DNA from: an uncultured Prevotellaceae bacterium
Lineage (GTDB): Bacteria > Bacteroidota > Bacteroidia > Bacteroidales > Bacteroidaceae
Length of the DNA stretch: 23,044 bases
Assembly: GCA_946539475.1 (NCBI GenBank)
Contig: CAMNHM010000027.1
Span: 1 to 23,044, forward strand
Direction: 5' to 3'
Part shown: one piece after another, positions 15,792 through 22,949 of the stretch
How the letters are laid out: each line of letters begins with the position of its first letter
Numbering within the stretch: the stretch's first letter is position 1
Program-made: the position numbers and the translations under genes
The notes under the pieces: generated by a model
Databases searched by the model: none
What the model saw: the letters and a program-made list of their open reading frames with translations, nothing else
What the model was told of the DNA's origin: nothing

Positions 15792-16238
15792 CTACTTCAT
15801 GCGTCGCAGCACTTTCTGATAGTAGCGGTCGGTACTCTTGATGCTGTACTTCGGCCCACCATTCCACGAACGTATTGCTTTCTCTACGTCGTTCGTCTTG
15901 TTGTACTGCGACTGAATCAGAAGGAACATCTCTTTCGACTTGTTCACATCGTAGCGGTCGGCTAGTGTGTAACGCTTGTCACTACCCCTCGACTTGAGGA
16001 TGTTGTTGCACTCGCGGACGAGTATGGGAGTGATTTGCATCGCGCCTACTGAGTTCCCACTCACGGCGTTTGGATTTCCTTCGCTCTCCACCAGTATGAT
16101 GGCCTCCATCACGGGGTTCCAGTCAAACTGGGCTGAGCTATCGTTTCCATTGGCAGCCCCAGCAGTAAGGGGCATCAGGGTCAGAATCGATAAGCTCAGA
16201 CATACATTCTTCACTAATCTTTTCATATTCTCTATCAT
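15792..16238 (-). CDS. Small secreted SLT-like lytic transglycosylase
   Basis: The product is 148 residues with a signal peptide cut near TAGAA (residue 29). The mature part is a minimal lysozyme-like fold: AIILVESEGNPNAVSGNSVG with catalytic Glu51, GAMQITP at 65-71, and SWNGG at 124-128 in place of the common AYNGG. These match the ES, GxMQ and AYN motifs of SLT-type transglycosylases, which cleave peptidoglycan to anhydromuropeptides. It is shorter than housekeeping enzymes and like the one-domain forms used for cell-wall remodelling or in conjugation modules, but no conjugation genes are seen here. The start is 16238 or, equally possible, 16226 (MKRLVKNV). It has its own -7 box and terminator, so it is probably a single-gene unit. 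Confidence 0.88.
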   Translation of the reverse strand: MIENMKRLVKNVCLSLSILTLMPLTAGAANGNDSSAQFDWNPVMEAIILVESEGNPNAVSGNSVGAMQITPILVRECNNILKSRGSDKRYTLADRYDVNKSKEMFLLIQSQYNKTNDVEKAIRSWNGGPKYSIKSTDRYYQKVLRRMK

Positions 16239-16323
16239 TTAGGGGCTTTGCCAAGGCCCTCGTTTTTGCGCTTTCTTGCCCGTTTCTCCTCGCGAGAAGT
16301 GGCTGCTATCCTGAAAGCGGGTG

Positions 16324-16331
16324 CAAAGTTA
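16324..16331 (-). promoter_or_regulatory. -7 box for the lytic transglycosylase gene
   Basis: TAACTTTG on the minus strand (16331-16324), followed by CACC, matches the Bacteroidetes -7 box. No good -33 TTTG is seen at the right distance. The leader to the start codon at 16238 would be about 80 bases. Confidence 0.55.
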
Positions 16332-16452
16332 CGGAAAAGTCACGATATAAAAGTTACAACATTTCCGTTTTGTGCGCACACAACATTATTTTCTTGATAT
16401 AAGTCAAGATTTACACAACGAAAGCCCCCTTTCTATCTGCCCCAAAACAAAG

Positions 16453-16567
16453 TCTCTCCGCCCAAGCTTGCTCGTTTCGCCAGCGAAGAACACTCAACTC
16501 TCATCTCTCAACTCTCATCTCTCAACTCTCATCTCTCAACTCTCAACCCTCATCTCTCAACTCTCAA
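16453..16567 (-). repeat. Heptanucleotide array with 38-bp hairpin tail (copy B)
   Basis: Eleven in-phase heptamers, TTGAGAG or ATGAGAG in gene orientation with two variants, run from the mutS2 stop codon (16567 down to 16491). They are followed by the same 38-bp tail as copy A (16490-16453), with 4 differences. The tail's stems TTCGC/GCGAA and CGAGC/GCTTG are kept, the latter with a G-T pair. Confidence 0.93.
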
Positions 16568-16568
16568 C

Positions 16569-19205
16569 TCAATCCAAATCCACCACCGTGATGCCTGCCC
16601 CTCCGAACTGCACGTGCTCGTCGCGGAAATGACTGACGTTCGGCACTGTGGCCAGGTATTGGCGGATGAGCTGTCGGAGGATGCCCGTCCCCGTGCCGTG
16701 AAGGATGCGCACGCGTGGCATCCCCACGAGTATGGCGTCGTCGATGAAGTAGGTGACGGCATTGATGGCCTCGTCGCCGCGCATACCCCTGACGTCGAGG
16801 TCCTGGCGGAAGCTCTGGCGGCGGGAGTCGATGGCGGCACGCGTGCCGCTGCCCAGCGATGCCCACGAACCGGCAATCTGAGCATTGCGCTCCTCGGCCT
16901 TCGTCGTATCCTTGGAGGGTGTCGACGCTGGCTCCAGTCGGTCGAGGCGCATCTTCGTGCGCATGCCGGTGCCGAAGATCACGGTGGCCTGCTTGCCCTC
17001 TATCTTCTCGATGGTGCCGATGCTCTGCAAGCCTTTGATGCGCACGGAGGTGCCAATAGTGAAAGCCTCGGAAGCCCCCGAGGAGGCTTCTTTAGTCTTG
17101 CTATCACGCGACGAGCCTATAGTGCCCCCCTCGGGGGGCGAAAGGGGAGCTTGAGGAGCCTTTCTCCTCTTCTCCTCCTTGCGCTTCTTGCGCTCCTCTA
17201 TCTGGCGCATCTTGCGCTCGATGGTCTCGTCGTTGGCCTTCGTGTCGATTTCCGACACCTCCTGCTTGAAGGCCTCCATCTCCTCGCGGATGCGGCGCGT
17301 GGCCTCCCGCTCAGCCTGCTGCTCGCGGATTTCGCGGATGGCGTTCTCAATCTTCTTGTTGGCCTGGCTCAGCAGCTCCTCGGCCTGCTCCTTGGCGCGC
17401 CGGAGTATCTGCTTGCGCTCCGCCTCTATCTCCTCTATCGAGCTCTCATAGCGGGCGATGCGCCCCTCGAGGCTCTTCTCATGCTGGTGGATGGTCTGCC
17501 GCTTGCCCTCCCAGTAGCGCTTGTCGCGCACGATGTCCTGCAGGTACTTGTCGCTCTGGATATACTCCCGCCCTACGATGTCGCTGGCATCCTGTATCAC
17601 CTCCTCCGGAAGGCCCGTCTTACGGGCTATCTCGATGGCGAAGCTGGAGCCGGGCTGGCCGATGCTCAGCTGGAACAGGGCCTGCATCTCGCCACGGTCG
17701 TAGAGCATAGCGCCGTTCACCACCCCCTCGTGGTCCTCGGCAAAGTGCTTCAGGTTCTGGTAGTGGGTGGTGATGACACCGAAGGCCTTCCGCTGCCAGA
17801 ATTGCTTCAGCACGGCCTCGGCGATGGCGCCGCCGATGGTCGGCTCGGTGCCGCCGCCGAACTCGTCGATGAGCAGCAGCGTGTGCTCGTTGGCGTGGCG
17901 GATCATCTGCTTCATGTTCATCAGGTGCGATGAGTAGGTCGACAGGTCGTCCTCGATGCTCTGCTCGTCGCCGATGTCGATCATGATGTCGTCGAAGAGT
18001 CCGCAGCGCGAGCGGTCGCCCATGGGCACCGACAGTCCGCACTGCAGCATGTACTGCAGCAGGCCGACGGTCTTCAGGCACACCGACTTGCCGCCGGCGT
18101 TAGGGCCGGAGATGATCAGCAAGCGCCCTCCACCTTCAACCTTCAACCCTCCACCTTCAACCTTCAACCCTCCACCCAATACAATGTCGAGCGGCACCAC
18201 CTTCTTACCCTGCTTCTCCAGCGACAGTGCCAGCAGGGGGTGTACGGCGCGAATCCAGTCGATTCCCGGCCGCGCCTCCAGCGTCGGCTCCACGGCCTTT
18301 GTCAGCTTGGCCAGCTCAGCCTTCGCCTGTATCAGGTCTATCTGAGCCAGGAAGTCGTAGGAGTCGAGGATCTCTGCCGCGTAGGGGCGCACCTCGTCGC
18401 TGAACACCGTCAGTATGCGGATGATCTCACGCCGCTCGGCAGCCTCCAGCTCGCGCACCTTGTTGTTGGCCTCCACCACCTCCGTAGGCTCGATGAACAC
18501 GGTCTTTCCCGTGGCCGACTCGTCGTGCACGATGCCGCTGATACGGCGCTTCACGCCTGGCGCCACGGGCAGCACCAGCCGTCCGTCGCGCATCGTAGGC
18601 GCAGCGTCCTTGTCGACGATGCCGTCTTTCTGGGCGGCATGCAGTATAGTATATAATGTACGCGAGATGCTGCCCTGCATCTTCGACAGGTCGTGACGGA
18701 TGCCGGCGAGCGTCATCGACGCCGAGTCCTTGATCTTCCCGAACTTGTCGAGGATGCTGTCGATACGGCGGATCATCGCGGGGAAGGTCGTCACGCCCTC
18801 TGTCAGCTTCTGCAGGGCGGGATACTTATATTCGACGCTGTCCTCCGACAGCGCCCCGTCACCTCCCGACGAAGCCCCCAGATAGCGCACGATGGCGGCT
18901 ATCGTCTCCAGCGAGCGCCGCAGGTCCCACACCTCGTCTTCCTCCAGGTGTGTGTTCTCCAGCCGGATGCGCTTGATGCTCTCGCGCACGTCGAAGAAAT
19001 ACTGCATCGGGAAGTCGTCCTTTTCCTCCTTCAGCGTGCGGAACTCATGCACCTGCCTGAGCCATTCGTTCACCTCGCCGGCATCGGTCGAGAAAGCCAC
19101 AGCATCGACCTTCTCGCGCCCCAGCGCACTCAGGCAGCGCTCCTTCAGGAGGCTGCGTATCTCGTCGAACCCTATCTTATGTTCATAGTTGCTTGGATAA
19201 ATCAT
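16569..19205 (-). CDS. mutS2: Endonuclease MutS2 (MutS-like ATPase with Smr domain)
   Basis: The product is 878 residues, somewhat long for the family. The core and clamp region (1-340) is followed by the ATPase with Walker A GPNAGGKS at 367-374, the motif STYSSHLMNM, and Walker B LLLIDEFGGGTEPT near 443. A long charged coiled coil lies at 540-680, a small KOW-like segment (FTIGTSVRIKGLQSIGTIEK) near 715, and the C-terminal Smr nuclease domain (802-878) has LDVRGMRGDEA and HGTGTG. MutS2 acts in recombination control and, in some bacteria, in rescue of collided ribosomes. Two insertions are visible: a heptanucleotide repeat coding about residues 344-360 right before Walker A, and a 75-bp palindromic element coding 687-711 between coiled coil and KOW segment. 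The gene starts 29 bp after the AAA-ATPase gene and has no clear promoter of its own. Confidence 0.95.
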   Translation of the reverse strand: MIYPSNYEHKIGFDEIRSLLKERCLSALGREKVDAVAFSTDAGEVNEWLRQVHEFRTLKEEKDDFPMQYFFDVRESIKRIRLENTHLEEDEVWDLRRSLETIAAIVRYLGASSGGDGALSEDSVEYKYPALQKLTEGVTTFPAMIRRIDSILDKFGKIKDSASMTLAGIRHDLSKMQGSISRTLYTILHAAQKDGIVDKDAAPTMRDGRLVLPVAPGVKRRISGIVHDESATGKTVFIEPTEVVEANNKVRELEAAERREIIRILTVFSDEVRPYAAEILDSYDFLAQIDLIQAKAELAKLTKAVEPTLEARPGIDWIRAVHPLLALSLEKQGKKVVPLDIVLGGGLKVEGGGLKVEGGGRLLIISGPNAGGKSVCLKTVGLLQYMLQCGLSVPMGDRSRCGLFDDIMIDIGDEQSIEDDLSTYSSHLMNMKQMIRHANEHTLLLIDEFGGGTEPTIGGAIAEAVLKQFWQRKAFGVITTHYQNLKHFAEDHEGVVNGAMLYDRGEMQALFQLSIGQPGSSFAIEIARKTGLPEEVIQDASDIVGREYIQSDKYLQDIVRDKRYWEGKRQTIHQHEKSLEGRIARYESSIEEIEAERKQILRRAKEQAEELLSQANKKIENAIREIREQQAEREATRRIREEMEAFKQEVSEIDTKANDETIERKMRQIEERKKRKEEKRRKAPQAPLSPPEGGTIGSSRDSKTKEASSGASEAFTIGTSVRIKGLQSIGTIEKIEGKQATVIFGTGMRTKMRLDRLEPASTPSKDTTKAEERNAQIAGSWASLGSGTRAAIDSRRQSFRQDLDVRGMRGDEAINAVTYFIDDAILVGMPRVRILHGTGTGILRQLIRQYLATVPNVSHFRDEHVQFGGAGITVVDLD
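17073..17147 (-). repeat. Palindromic element inserted in frame in mutS2 (full copy)
   Basis: In gene orientation the arms GCCCCCCGAGGGGGGC (17139-17124) and GAAGCCTCCTCGGGGGCTTC (17090-17071) enclose a 33-bp spacer containing GCAAGACTAAAG, which corresponds to GCAAGACTATAG in the TolC copy. It encodes 25 residues from PLSPPEG to ASSGA. Frame, orientation and length equal those of the copy at 6063-6137. Confidence 0.92.
18127..18175 (-). repeat. Heptanucleotide array inside mutS2, next to Walker A
   Basis: Seven perfect in-phase heptamers are arranged as CCTCCAC, CTTCAAC, CTTCAAC, twice, then CCTCCAC (plus strand). The 21-bp super-unit encodes seven residues and keeps the frame, giving the peptide GGLKVEG repeated about twice. 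It ends 18 bp before the codon of the first Walker A glycine. Confidence 0.93.
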
Positions 19206-19234
19206 GATCTAGTGAAAAGCATTTTCTATTTGCC

Positions 19235-20848
19235 TTACTCGCCTTCCCGGCTCTTCCATTCGCTGATGTTTCGCTCCTCCTTAGAGAACGCCAGGCCAAC
19301 CTTCACCACCGGGCGCCCGTCGAGGGCGTACTTGCGGGCGTAGCCGCGTTCGTCGATCTGCCGCAGCGCCTCGTCGGCGCTCTTGTCGTATTTCAGCTCG
19401 ATGATGTAGATGCCGCGCGGCATCACCAGCGTCAGGTCAGCCCGCCCCTTGGCACTGGCATCCTCGCACCTGACGTCGGCCCCAAAAGAGGCGAGCAGGG
19501 TGTAGAGCAGCGCATGGTAGTAGTGCTCGTTCTGGTTGTCCTGAGCCAGATGGTAGGGCACACTGGCGAAGAAGCTTTTCAAGGCCTCGATGAAAGCCGC
19601 CAGGTCGCCGTCGTCACGGAAGTCATAATAGGCGTCCAGCATCTCGCTGGTGGTTCTGCTGCCTCCCTTGATGCTGGCCACCACCTGCAGCAGGCAGTTG
19701 GCAAACCCCTGGCGCACCTCTTCGTTAGGCGTACCCAGAACATACATGTTGCGGTCGGGGAGGAAGCGGCGTATGGTGAGGTAGCCACTCTGGTAGAGCA
19801 CGGGCAGTGGCTGCTCGTAGCTGTCGAAGGGCAGGTCGAAGGCCGATGCCGTACAGCGCACGTTCTCTACGCTCGGCATGTCGATGGGCGGCATTTTCGC
19901 CAGCATGTCGATAAGGGCACGCGTAGTGCCACTCTCAAACCAGTAGCTGGCCAGTTCGCCGGAGCTCATGGCGTTGAAGAGGCTGAAGGGGTTATATATG
20001 TCGGCACTACCGCGACCGAAGTGGTAGCCGTCGTAGTGTTCCTTCAGCACCCTGAGCATGTCCTCGCAGTCCAGACCCTGCTGCTGTCCCATCAGCTCGA
20101 TGTCGGGGCGCAGCTCGGTGGTCAGTTCCTCTTCGGTGATGCCGCAGATGGCCTCGTACTGCTGCTGCATGGAGATGTTGTTCAGCTGGTTCAGGCGACT
20201 GAATATTCCCATCTGAGAGAATTTCGAGATGCCGGTGACGAAGACGAACTGCAGATGCTCGTCCTGGCTCTTCAGCGGACCAAAGAGGCTTTGGAAGCGC
20301 TCACGGGCAAGCCGCTGTTTCTCCGGTTCGCCCAGGCTGTGCAGGATGAAGTTGTCGTACTCGTCGACCAGCACCACCACCTTGTGCCCCGTCTGCCGCT
20401 CGGCTGCCTGAATGATTTTCGTCATGCGCAAACCATAGTTGTCGGGCGTTTCGTTCGCCACACCGTACTGCTGCTCATAGCCTTCAAGGGTGAAGTTGAT
20501 AAGCTCGTCAAGGTCGTCCACAGTGAGCAGGTTAGTGGCGCTGAAGTCAAAGCGCAGCACGGGGTAGCGCTCCCACCGCCAGTCGCTGCGGGCGATGAAC
20601 AGCTGTGGCTGCTCGATGCCGTCGTCGGTGGTGAAGGCCTCGAACAGCTCGCGGCGCCCCTCAAACACCTTCGCCAGCGTGTCGACCAAAAGCGACTTGC
20701 CGAAGCGGCGCGGACGGCTGAGGAAGTAGGGCTTGCCCTCGGTAATCATCTTGTAGATGAGCGGGGTCTTGTCCACATATACGTACCCGCCCATGCGGAT
20801 GCTCTCGAAGCTCTGTATGCCTACGGGATATTTGCGCTTTGCTGCCAT
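19235..20848 (-). CDS. AAA-ATPase-like protein with C-terminal PD-(D/E)XK nuclease domain
   Basis: The product is 537 residues. The N terminus has the family pattern YPVGIQSFESIR, VYVDKT and a Walker A variant, SRPRRFGKSLLVDTL (44-58). A Walker B-like VVLVDEYD lies at 158-165. The C-terminal domain has Asp471 in RADLTLV and Glu484/Lys486 in IIELKYD, the arrangement of a PD-(D/E)XK nuclease, followed by a helix with QIDERGYARKY. This is the AAA-ATPase-like/DUF1703-type family, found in many copies in Bacteroidetes and suspected to be mobile or defence-related, though the function is not known. It has a -7 box 23 bp upstream and may be co-transcribed with mutS2. A long antisense open frame overlaps it but is not a gene. 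Confidence 0.9.
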   Translation of the reverse strand: MAAKRKYPVGIQSFESIRMGGYVYVDKTPLIYKMITEGKPYFLSRPRRFGKSLLVDTLAKVFEGRRELFEAFTTDDGIEQPQLFIARSDWRWERYPVLRFDFSATNLLTVDDLDELINFTLEGYEQQYGVANETPDNYGLRMTKIIQAAERQTGHKVVVLVDEYDNFILHSLGEPEKQRLARERFQSLFGPLKSQDEHLQFVFVTGISKFSQMGIFSRLNQLNNISMQQQYEAICGITEEELTTELRPDIELMGQQQGLDCEDMLRVLKEHYDGYHFGRGSADIYNPFSLFNAMSSGELASYWFESGTTRALIDMLAKMPPIDMPSVENVRCTASAFDLPFDSYEQPLPVLYQSGYLTIRRFLPDRNMYVLGTPNEEVRQGFANCLLQVVASIKGGSRTTSEMLDAYYDFRDDGDLAAFIEALKSFFASVPYHLAQDNQNEHYYHALLYTLLASFGADVRCEDASAKGRADLTLVMPRGIYIIELKYDKSADEALRQIDERGYARKYALDGRPVVKVGLAFSKEERNISEWKSREGE

Positions 20849-20870
20849 GACTCTTTCTCTAATTTGGGTG

Positions 20871-20878
20871 CAAATTTA
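20871..20878 (-). promoter_or_regulatory. -7 box for the AAA-ATPase gene
   Basis: TAAATTTG on the minus strand, followed by CACC, lies 23 bp before the start codon at 20848. No clear -33 TTTG was found at 19-21 bp upstream. Confidence 0.6.
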
Positions 20879-21238
20879 CAAAAAGTTTTCCGAATAATGG
20901 GCATTTCGAACGAAAATATGCAGAATGGCAGGGCAATAAGGTGCCCAAAAGTCATCGGAGAACGACGGGATATCGTACGAGGAAGGCGACTTTGAGGGCA
21001 CGGCGTGTAGCGAAAGAAGGACGGACGACGTAAAGAAAATTGGTCAGAAAACAGGTCTCCGGAGCGAAGCAATCTAGAAAACGCCGGCCGGAAATTGCGG
21101 CTCGCCGACCCGCTACAGCCACCACGGGAGGACGGAAAGGGCCGGAGGCAAGTCTCCAGACGCCCGATACGGAGGGAACCGACGACAGATGCCGACCGAA
21201 GGGCCTTCCGAACGGATGCGAAGCCTCGTTACATACGT

Positions 21239-21316
21239 TGGAACAACACCAAAGTAGCATACTTGCGACCCCAAACTACGGCACTTGCGACCCCAAAACA
21301 GCATACTTGCGACCTC
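21239..21316. repeat. Direct repeat with 22-bp period
   Basis: ACTTGCGACC starts at 21261, 21283 and 21305, exactly 22 bp apart, with flanks CCCAAACTACGGC and CCCAAAACAGCAT. A degenerate flank (CCAAAGTAGCAT) precedes the first. The layout resembles iterons or a regulator's site array. Confidence 0.75.
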
Positions 21317-21697
21317 TTTCTCGGCTTCCGGCAACCCGAAAGTCGGCACTTTTCACCCCCACCGCCACATCTGGAAGACATTTTTCTCCCCAAAAACGTC
21401 TCCTCGAAAACCCCATTTTTGGCCAAAAACCGCCCATTTCAGGCCATTTTCGGGGCATAAAAAGCATCATAAAACTCGCAACACACTCATCGTCAAGCAC
21501 TTACAACCACCCTCAAAATTCGCTTGTTTGCGTCCAAACGGCCGCGAGCCAGCAACGACGCCCTTCTCACGAGGGCATTTGTTAAGGATATTCATAGCAC
21601 GATGTCCTATTTACTACATCCGGTTGCTCATATTACTGTCCCCACCCCTCCCCTACCGCTCGGTCGAAGGACGCTTGCTACCGAAGGGGCGTCAGCA

Positions 21698-21766
21698 GCA
21701 AGGGGGCTCGCCCCCTTGTCAGCACCCCGTGGCGATACGCGAAGACAAGGGGGCAAGCCACCTTGC
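21698..21766. repeat. Paired palindromes at the 5' end of the truncated regulator gene
   Basis: A 23-bp palindrome-like unit at 21698-21720 (core AAGGGGGC, TC, GCCCCCTT) is repeated inverted at 21744-21766 with two differences, separated by 23 bp. The right copy ends 3 bases before the ATG at 21770, and the TAA closing the upstream frame lies between. Confidence 0.85.
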
Positions 21767-22156
21767 TAAATGGCGTTGAAATGCCAAGGGATGATTATTA
21801 CCGCCGACGGCAGCGAGGGCCTTGCGAAGGCTGAGGAGCTCGTGCCCGACGTCATCCTGACCGATGTGACGATGCCCACGATGGACGGCCTGGAGCTGTG
21901 CCGCCGCCTGCGGGCCAACCTCATCACCAGCCACATACCCGTCATCGTCGTCACCGCCCGCGTCACCGACGACGACCGCCTGCGCGGCATCGAGGCCGGT
22001 GCCGACGCCTACCTGACGAAGCCCTTCCGCTCCGACGAGCTGCTGCTGCGCATCGCAAAGATCATGGAGCAACGGCAGCGGCTGAGGGAGAAATGGAGCA
22101 CGGCGACGCTGCCTGGCGAGACAGCAGAGGCGCCGACGGCCGACATTGCTGCGCCG

Positions 22157-22210
22157 ACACCAGATGCCGATCCGACACCGAATGCCGAGCCGACACCGAA
22201 TGCCGAGCCG
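22157..22210 (+). repeat. 18-bp tandem repeat in the regulator's linker
   Basis: Three 18-bp units encode TPDADP, TPNAEP, TPNAEP between the receiver and the DNA-binding domain. The last two units are identical in DNA. Confidence 0.85.
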
Positions 22211-22597
22211 GCAGCCCTAGCCACGGAGACGGCTGACAGCCCGTCGAGATACGTCTCCCTACGCACCCAGCGAGACCGCGACACCTTCGTCGCAACAGTC
22301 GACGAGATCATCGCCCGGCAGATGGGAGAAGGCAAGATCGGAGCAACGGCCATCGCCAGCGAGCTCTGCATGAGCCTCTCGCAATTCTCCAGAAAGCTCA
22401 ACGCCGTGACCGGCCTGTCGCCCACCAACTACATCACCCGCCGGCGCATGGAGGAGGCCTGCCGCATGCTGGAAGAGACACATATGCTGGTCTCCGAGAT
22501 TGCTAGCCGCTGCGGGTATGCCGACCTGGCGCACTTCTCGCATGCCTTCCGTCGCATCTACGGCATCAGCCCCTCGCAATATATCAACGAGAAAATA

Positions 22598-22687
22598 AAG
22601 CCCGTCCCCGACGGCAGCGAGTACGCGAAACCCGCGCCCGACGGCAGCGAGAACGCGAAGCCCGCCCCCAACGGCAGCGAGAACGCG
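22598..22687 (+). repeat. 30-bp tandem repeat at the regulator's C terminus
   Basis: Three 30-bp units encode KPVPDGSEYA, KPAPDGSENA and KPAPNGSENA, followed by EKEGA and the stop. The repeat follows the last helix of the AraC domain, so it is an added low-complexity tail. Confidence 0.9.
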
Positions 22688-22730
22688 GAAAAGGAAGGCG
22701 CGTAAGAGTAGCGCTACCACCAGCCGCCGC

Positions 22731-22761
22731 GCCTTTTTTAAGGCTCGCACGCAAAAAAGGC
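22731..22761. terminator. Possible terminator hairpin after the regulator gene
   Basis: GCCTTTTTT (22731-22739) can pair with AAAAAAGGC (22753-22761) around a 13-base loop. It lies 25 bp after the regulator stop and just before the tRNA promoter. The stem is A/T-rich, so the call is tentative. Confidence 0.45.
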
Positions 22762-22769
22762 AGCGAAAA

Positions 22770-22801
22770 TTTGCATAACTCGAAAAAACATCGTATCTTT
22801 G
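22770..22801 (+). promoter_or_regulatory. Bacteroidetes-type promoter for the tRNA gene
   Basis: TTTG (22770-22773) is followed after 20 bp by TATCTTTG (22794-22801), 26 bp before the tRNA. It matches the housekeeping pattern well. Confidence 0.75.
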
Positions 22802-22827
22802 CACCCGCTTTTCATGAGCACTCACAA

Positions 22828-22912
22828 GGAGAGATGGTAGAGTGGTCGATTACAACGGTCTTGAAAACCGTCGTACCGAGAGGTACCGGGGGTTCGAATC
22901 CCTCTCTCTCCG
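22828..22912 (+). tRNA. tRNA-Ser (anticodon UGA)
   Basis: The 85-base cloverleaf closes by eye. The acceptor stem is GGAGAGA/TCTCTCC with discriminator G. The anticodon stem ACGGT/ACCGT holds loop CTTGAAA with anticodon TGA, reading UCA and related serine codons. The long variable arm GTACC/GGTAC is typical of serine tRNAs. The T stem GGGGG/CCCTC closes the loop TTCGAAT. CCA is not encoded. Confidence 0.96.
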
Positions 22913-22922
22913 CGTTTTAATG

Positions 22923-22949
22923 AAAAGGGAACCTTACGGATTCCCTTTT
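22923..22949 (+). terminator. Intrinsic terminator of the tRNA-Ser gene
   Basis: AAAAGGGAA (22923-22931) pairs perfectly with TTCCCTTTT (22941-22949) around a 9-base loop, and the 3' arm provides the U-run. It lies 10 bp after the tRNA. Confidence 0.88.

Larger units (their letters stand above)
16239..16568. other. Gap between mutS2 and the transglycosylase gene
   Basis: No gene is seen. From right to left it holds the heptanucleotide array and hairpin tail (16453-16567), two small hairpins (GAAAG/CTTTC at 16420-16433 and TCTTGA/TCAAGA at 16392-16409) that may end the mutS2 transcript but lack a U-run, and the transglycosylase promoter near 16324. Confidence 0.6.
20849..21769. other. 0.9-kb gene-free, repeat-rich region
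   Basis: Several short open frames exist on both strands, but none shows family motifs or a good start. The region contains the ATPase promoter (20871-20878), a 22-bp-period direct repeat (about 21239-21316), a perfect 14-bp palindrome TTTTTGGCCAAAAA (21416-21429), and a paired palindrome (21698-21766) touching the next gene. The lower base quality of coding signals and the truncated gene that follows suggest degraded or rearranged DNA. Confidence 0.6.
21770..22705 (+). pseudogene. 5'-truncated response regulator of a hybrid two-component system (partial receiver plus AraC-type HTH)
   Basis: The open frame gives 311 residues. Residues 1-110 are a receiver domain that starts late: ITADGSEGLAKAEELVPDVI is its second segment, and the first strand with the acidic pair is missing. 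The phospho-acceptor Asp32 (LTDVTMPTMDG), Thr62 and Lys84 (LTKPF) remain. A linker with a TPNAEP-type repeat (about 130-147) leads to an AraC-family DNA-binding domain (170-275; LCMSLSQFSRKLNAVTGLSP, EIASRCGYADLAHFSHAFRR). The tail has three copies of a KPAPDGSENA-type 10-mer. In Bacteroidetes this receiver-AraC pair normally ends a long hybrid sensor kinase governing polysaccharide use; no sensor sequence is found upstream. TAA immediately precedes the ATG, so the frame cannot extend. It is either a remnant or a short constitutively acting DNA-binding protein. Confidence 0.75.

Noticed and set aside
16614..17933. A 439-codon open frame antisense to mutS2
   Set aside because: Leucine- and alanine-rich composition without motifs; the minus strand encodes the complete MutS2 ATPase and Smr domains.
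19514..20995. A 493-codon open frame on the plus strand, antisense to the AAA-ATPase/PD-(D/E)XK gene
   Set aside because: It mirrors the coding frame of a GC-rich gene with clear motifs on the other strand, has no domain signature and no promoter.
20952..21585. Several overlapping short open frames in the gap before the truncated regulator
   Set aside because: Basic, low-complexity translations on both strands without family motifs or start signals.
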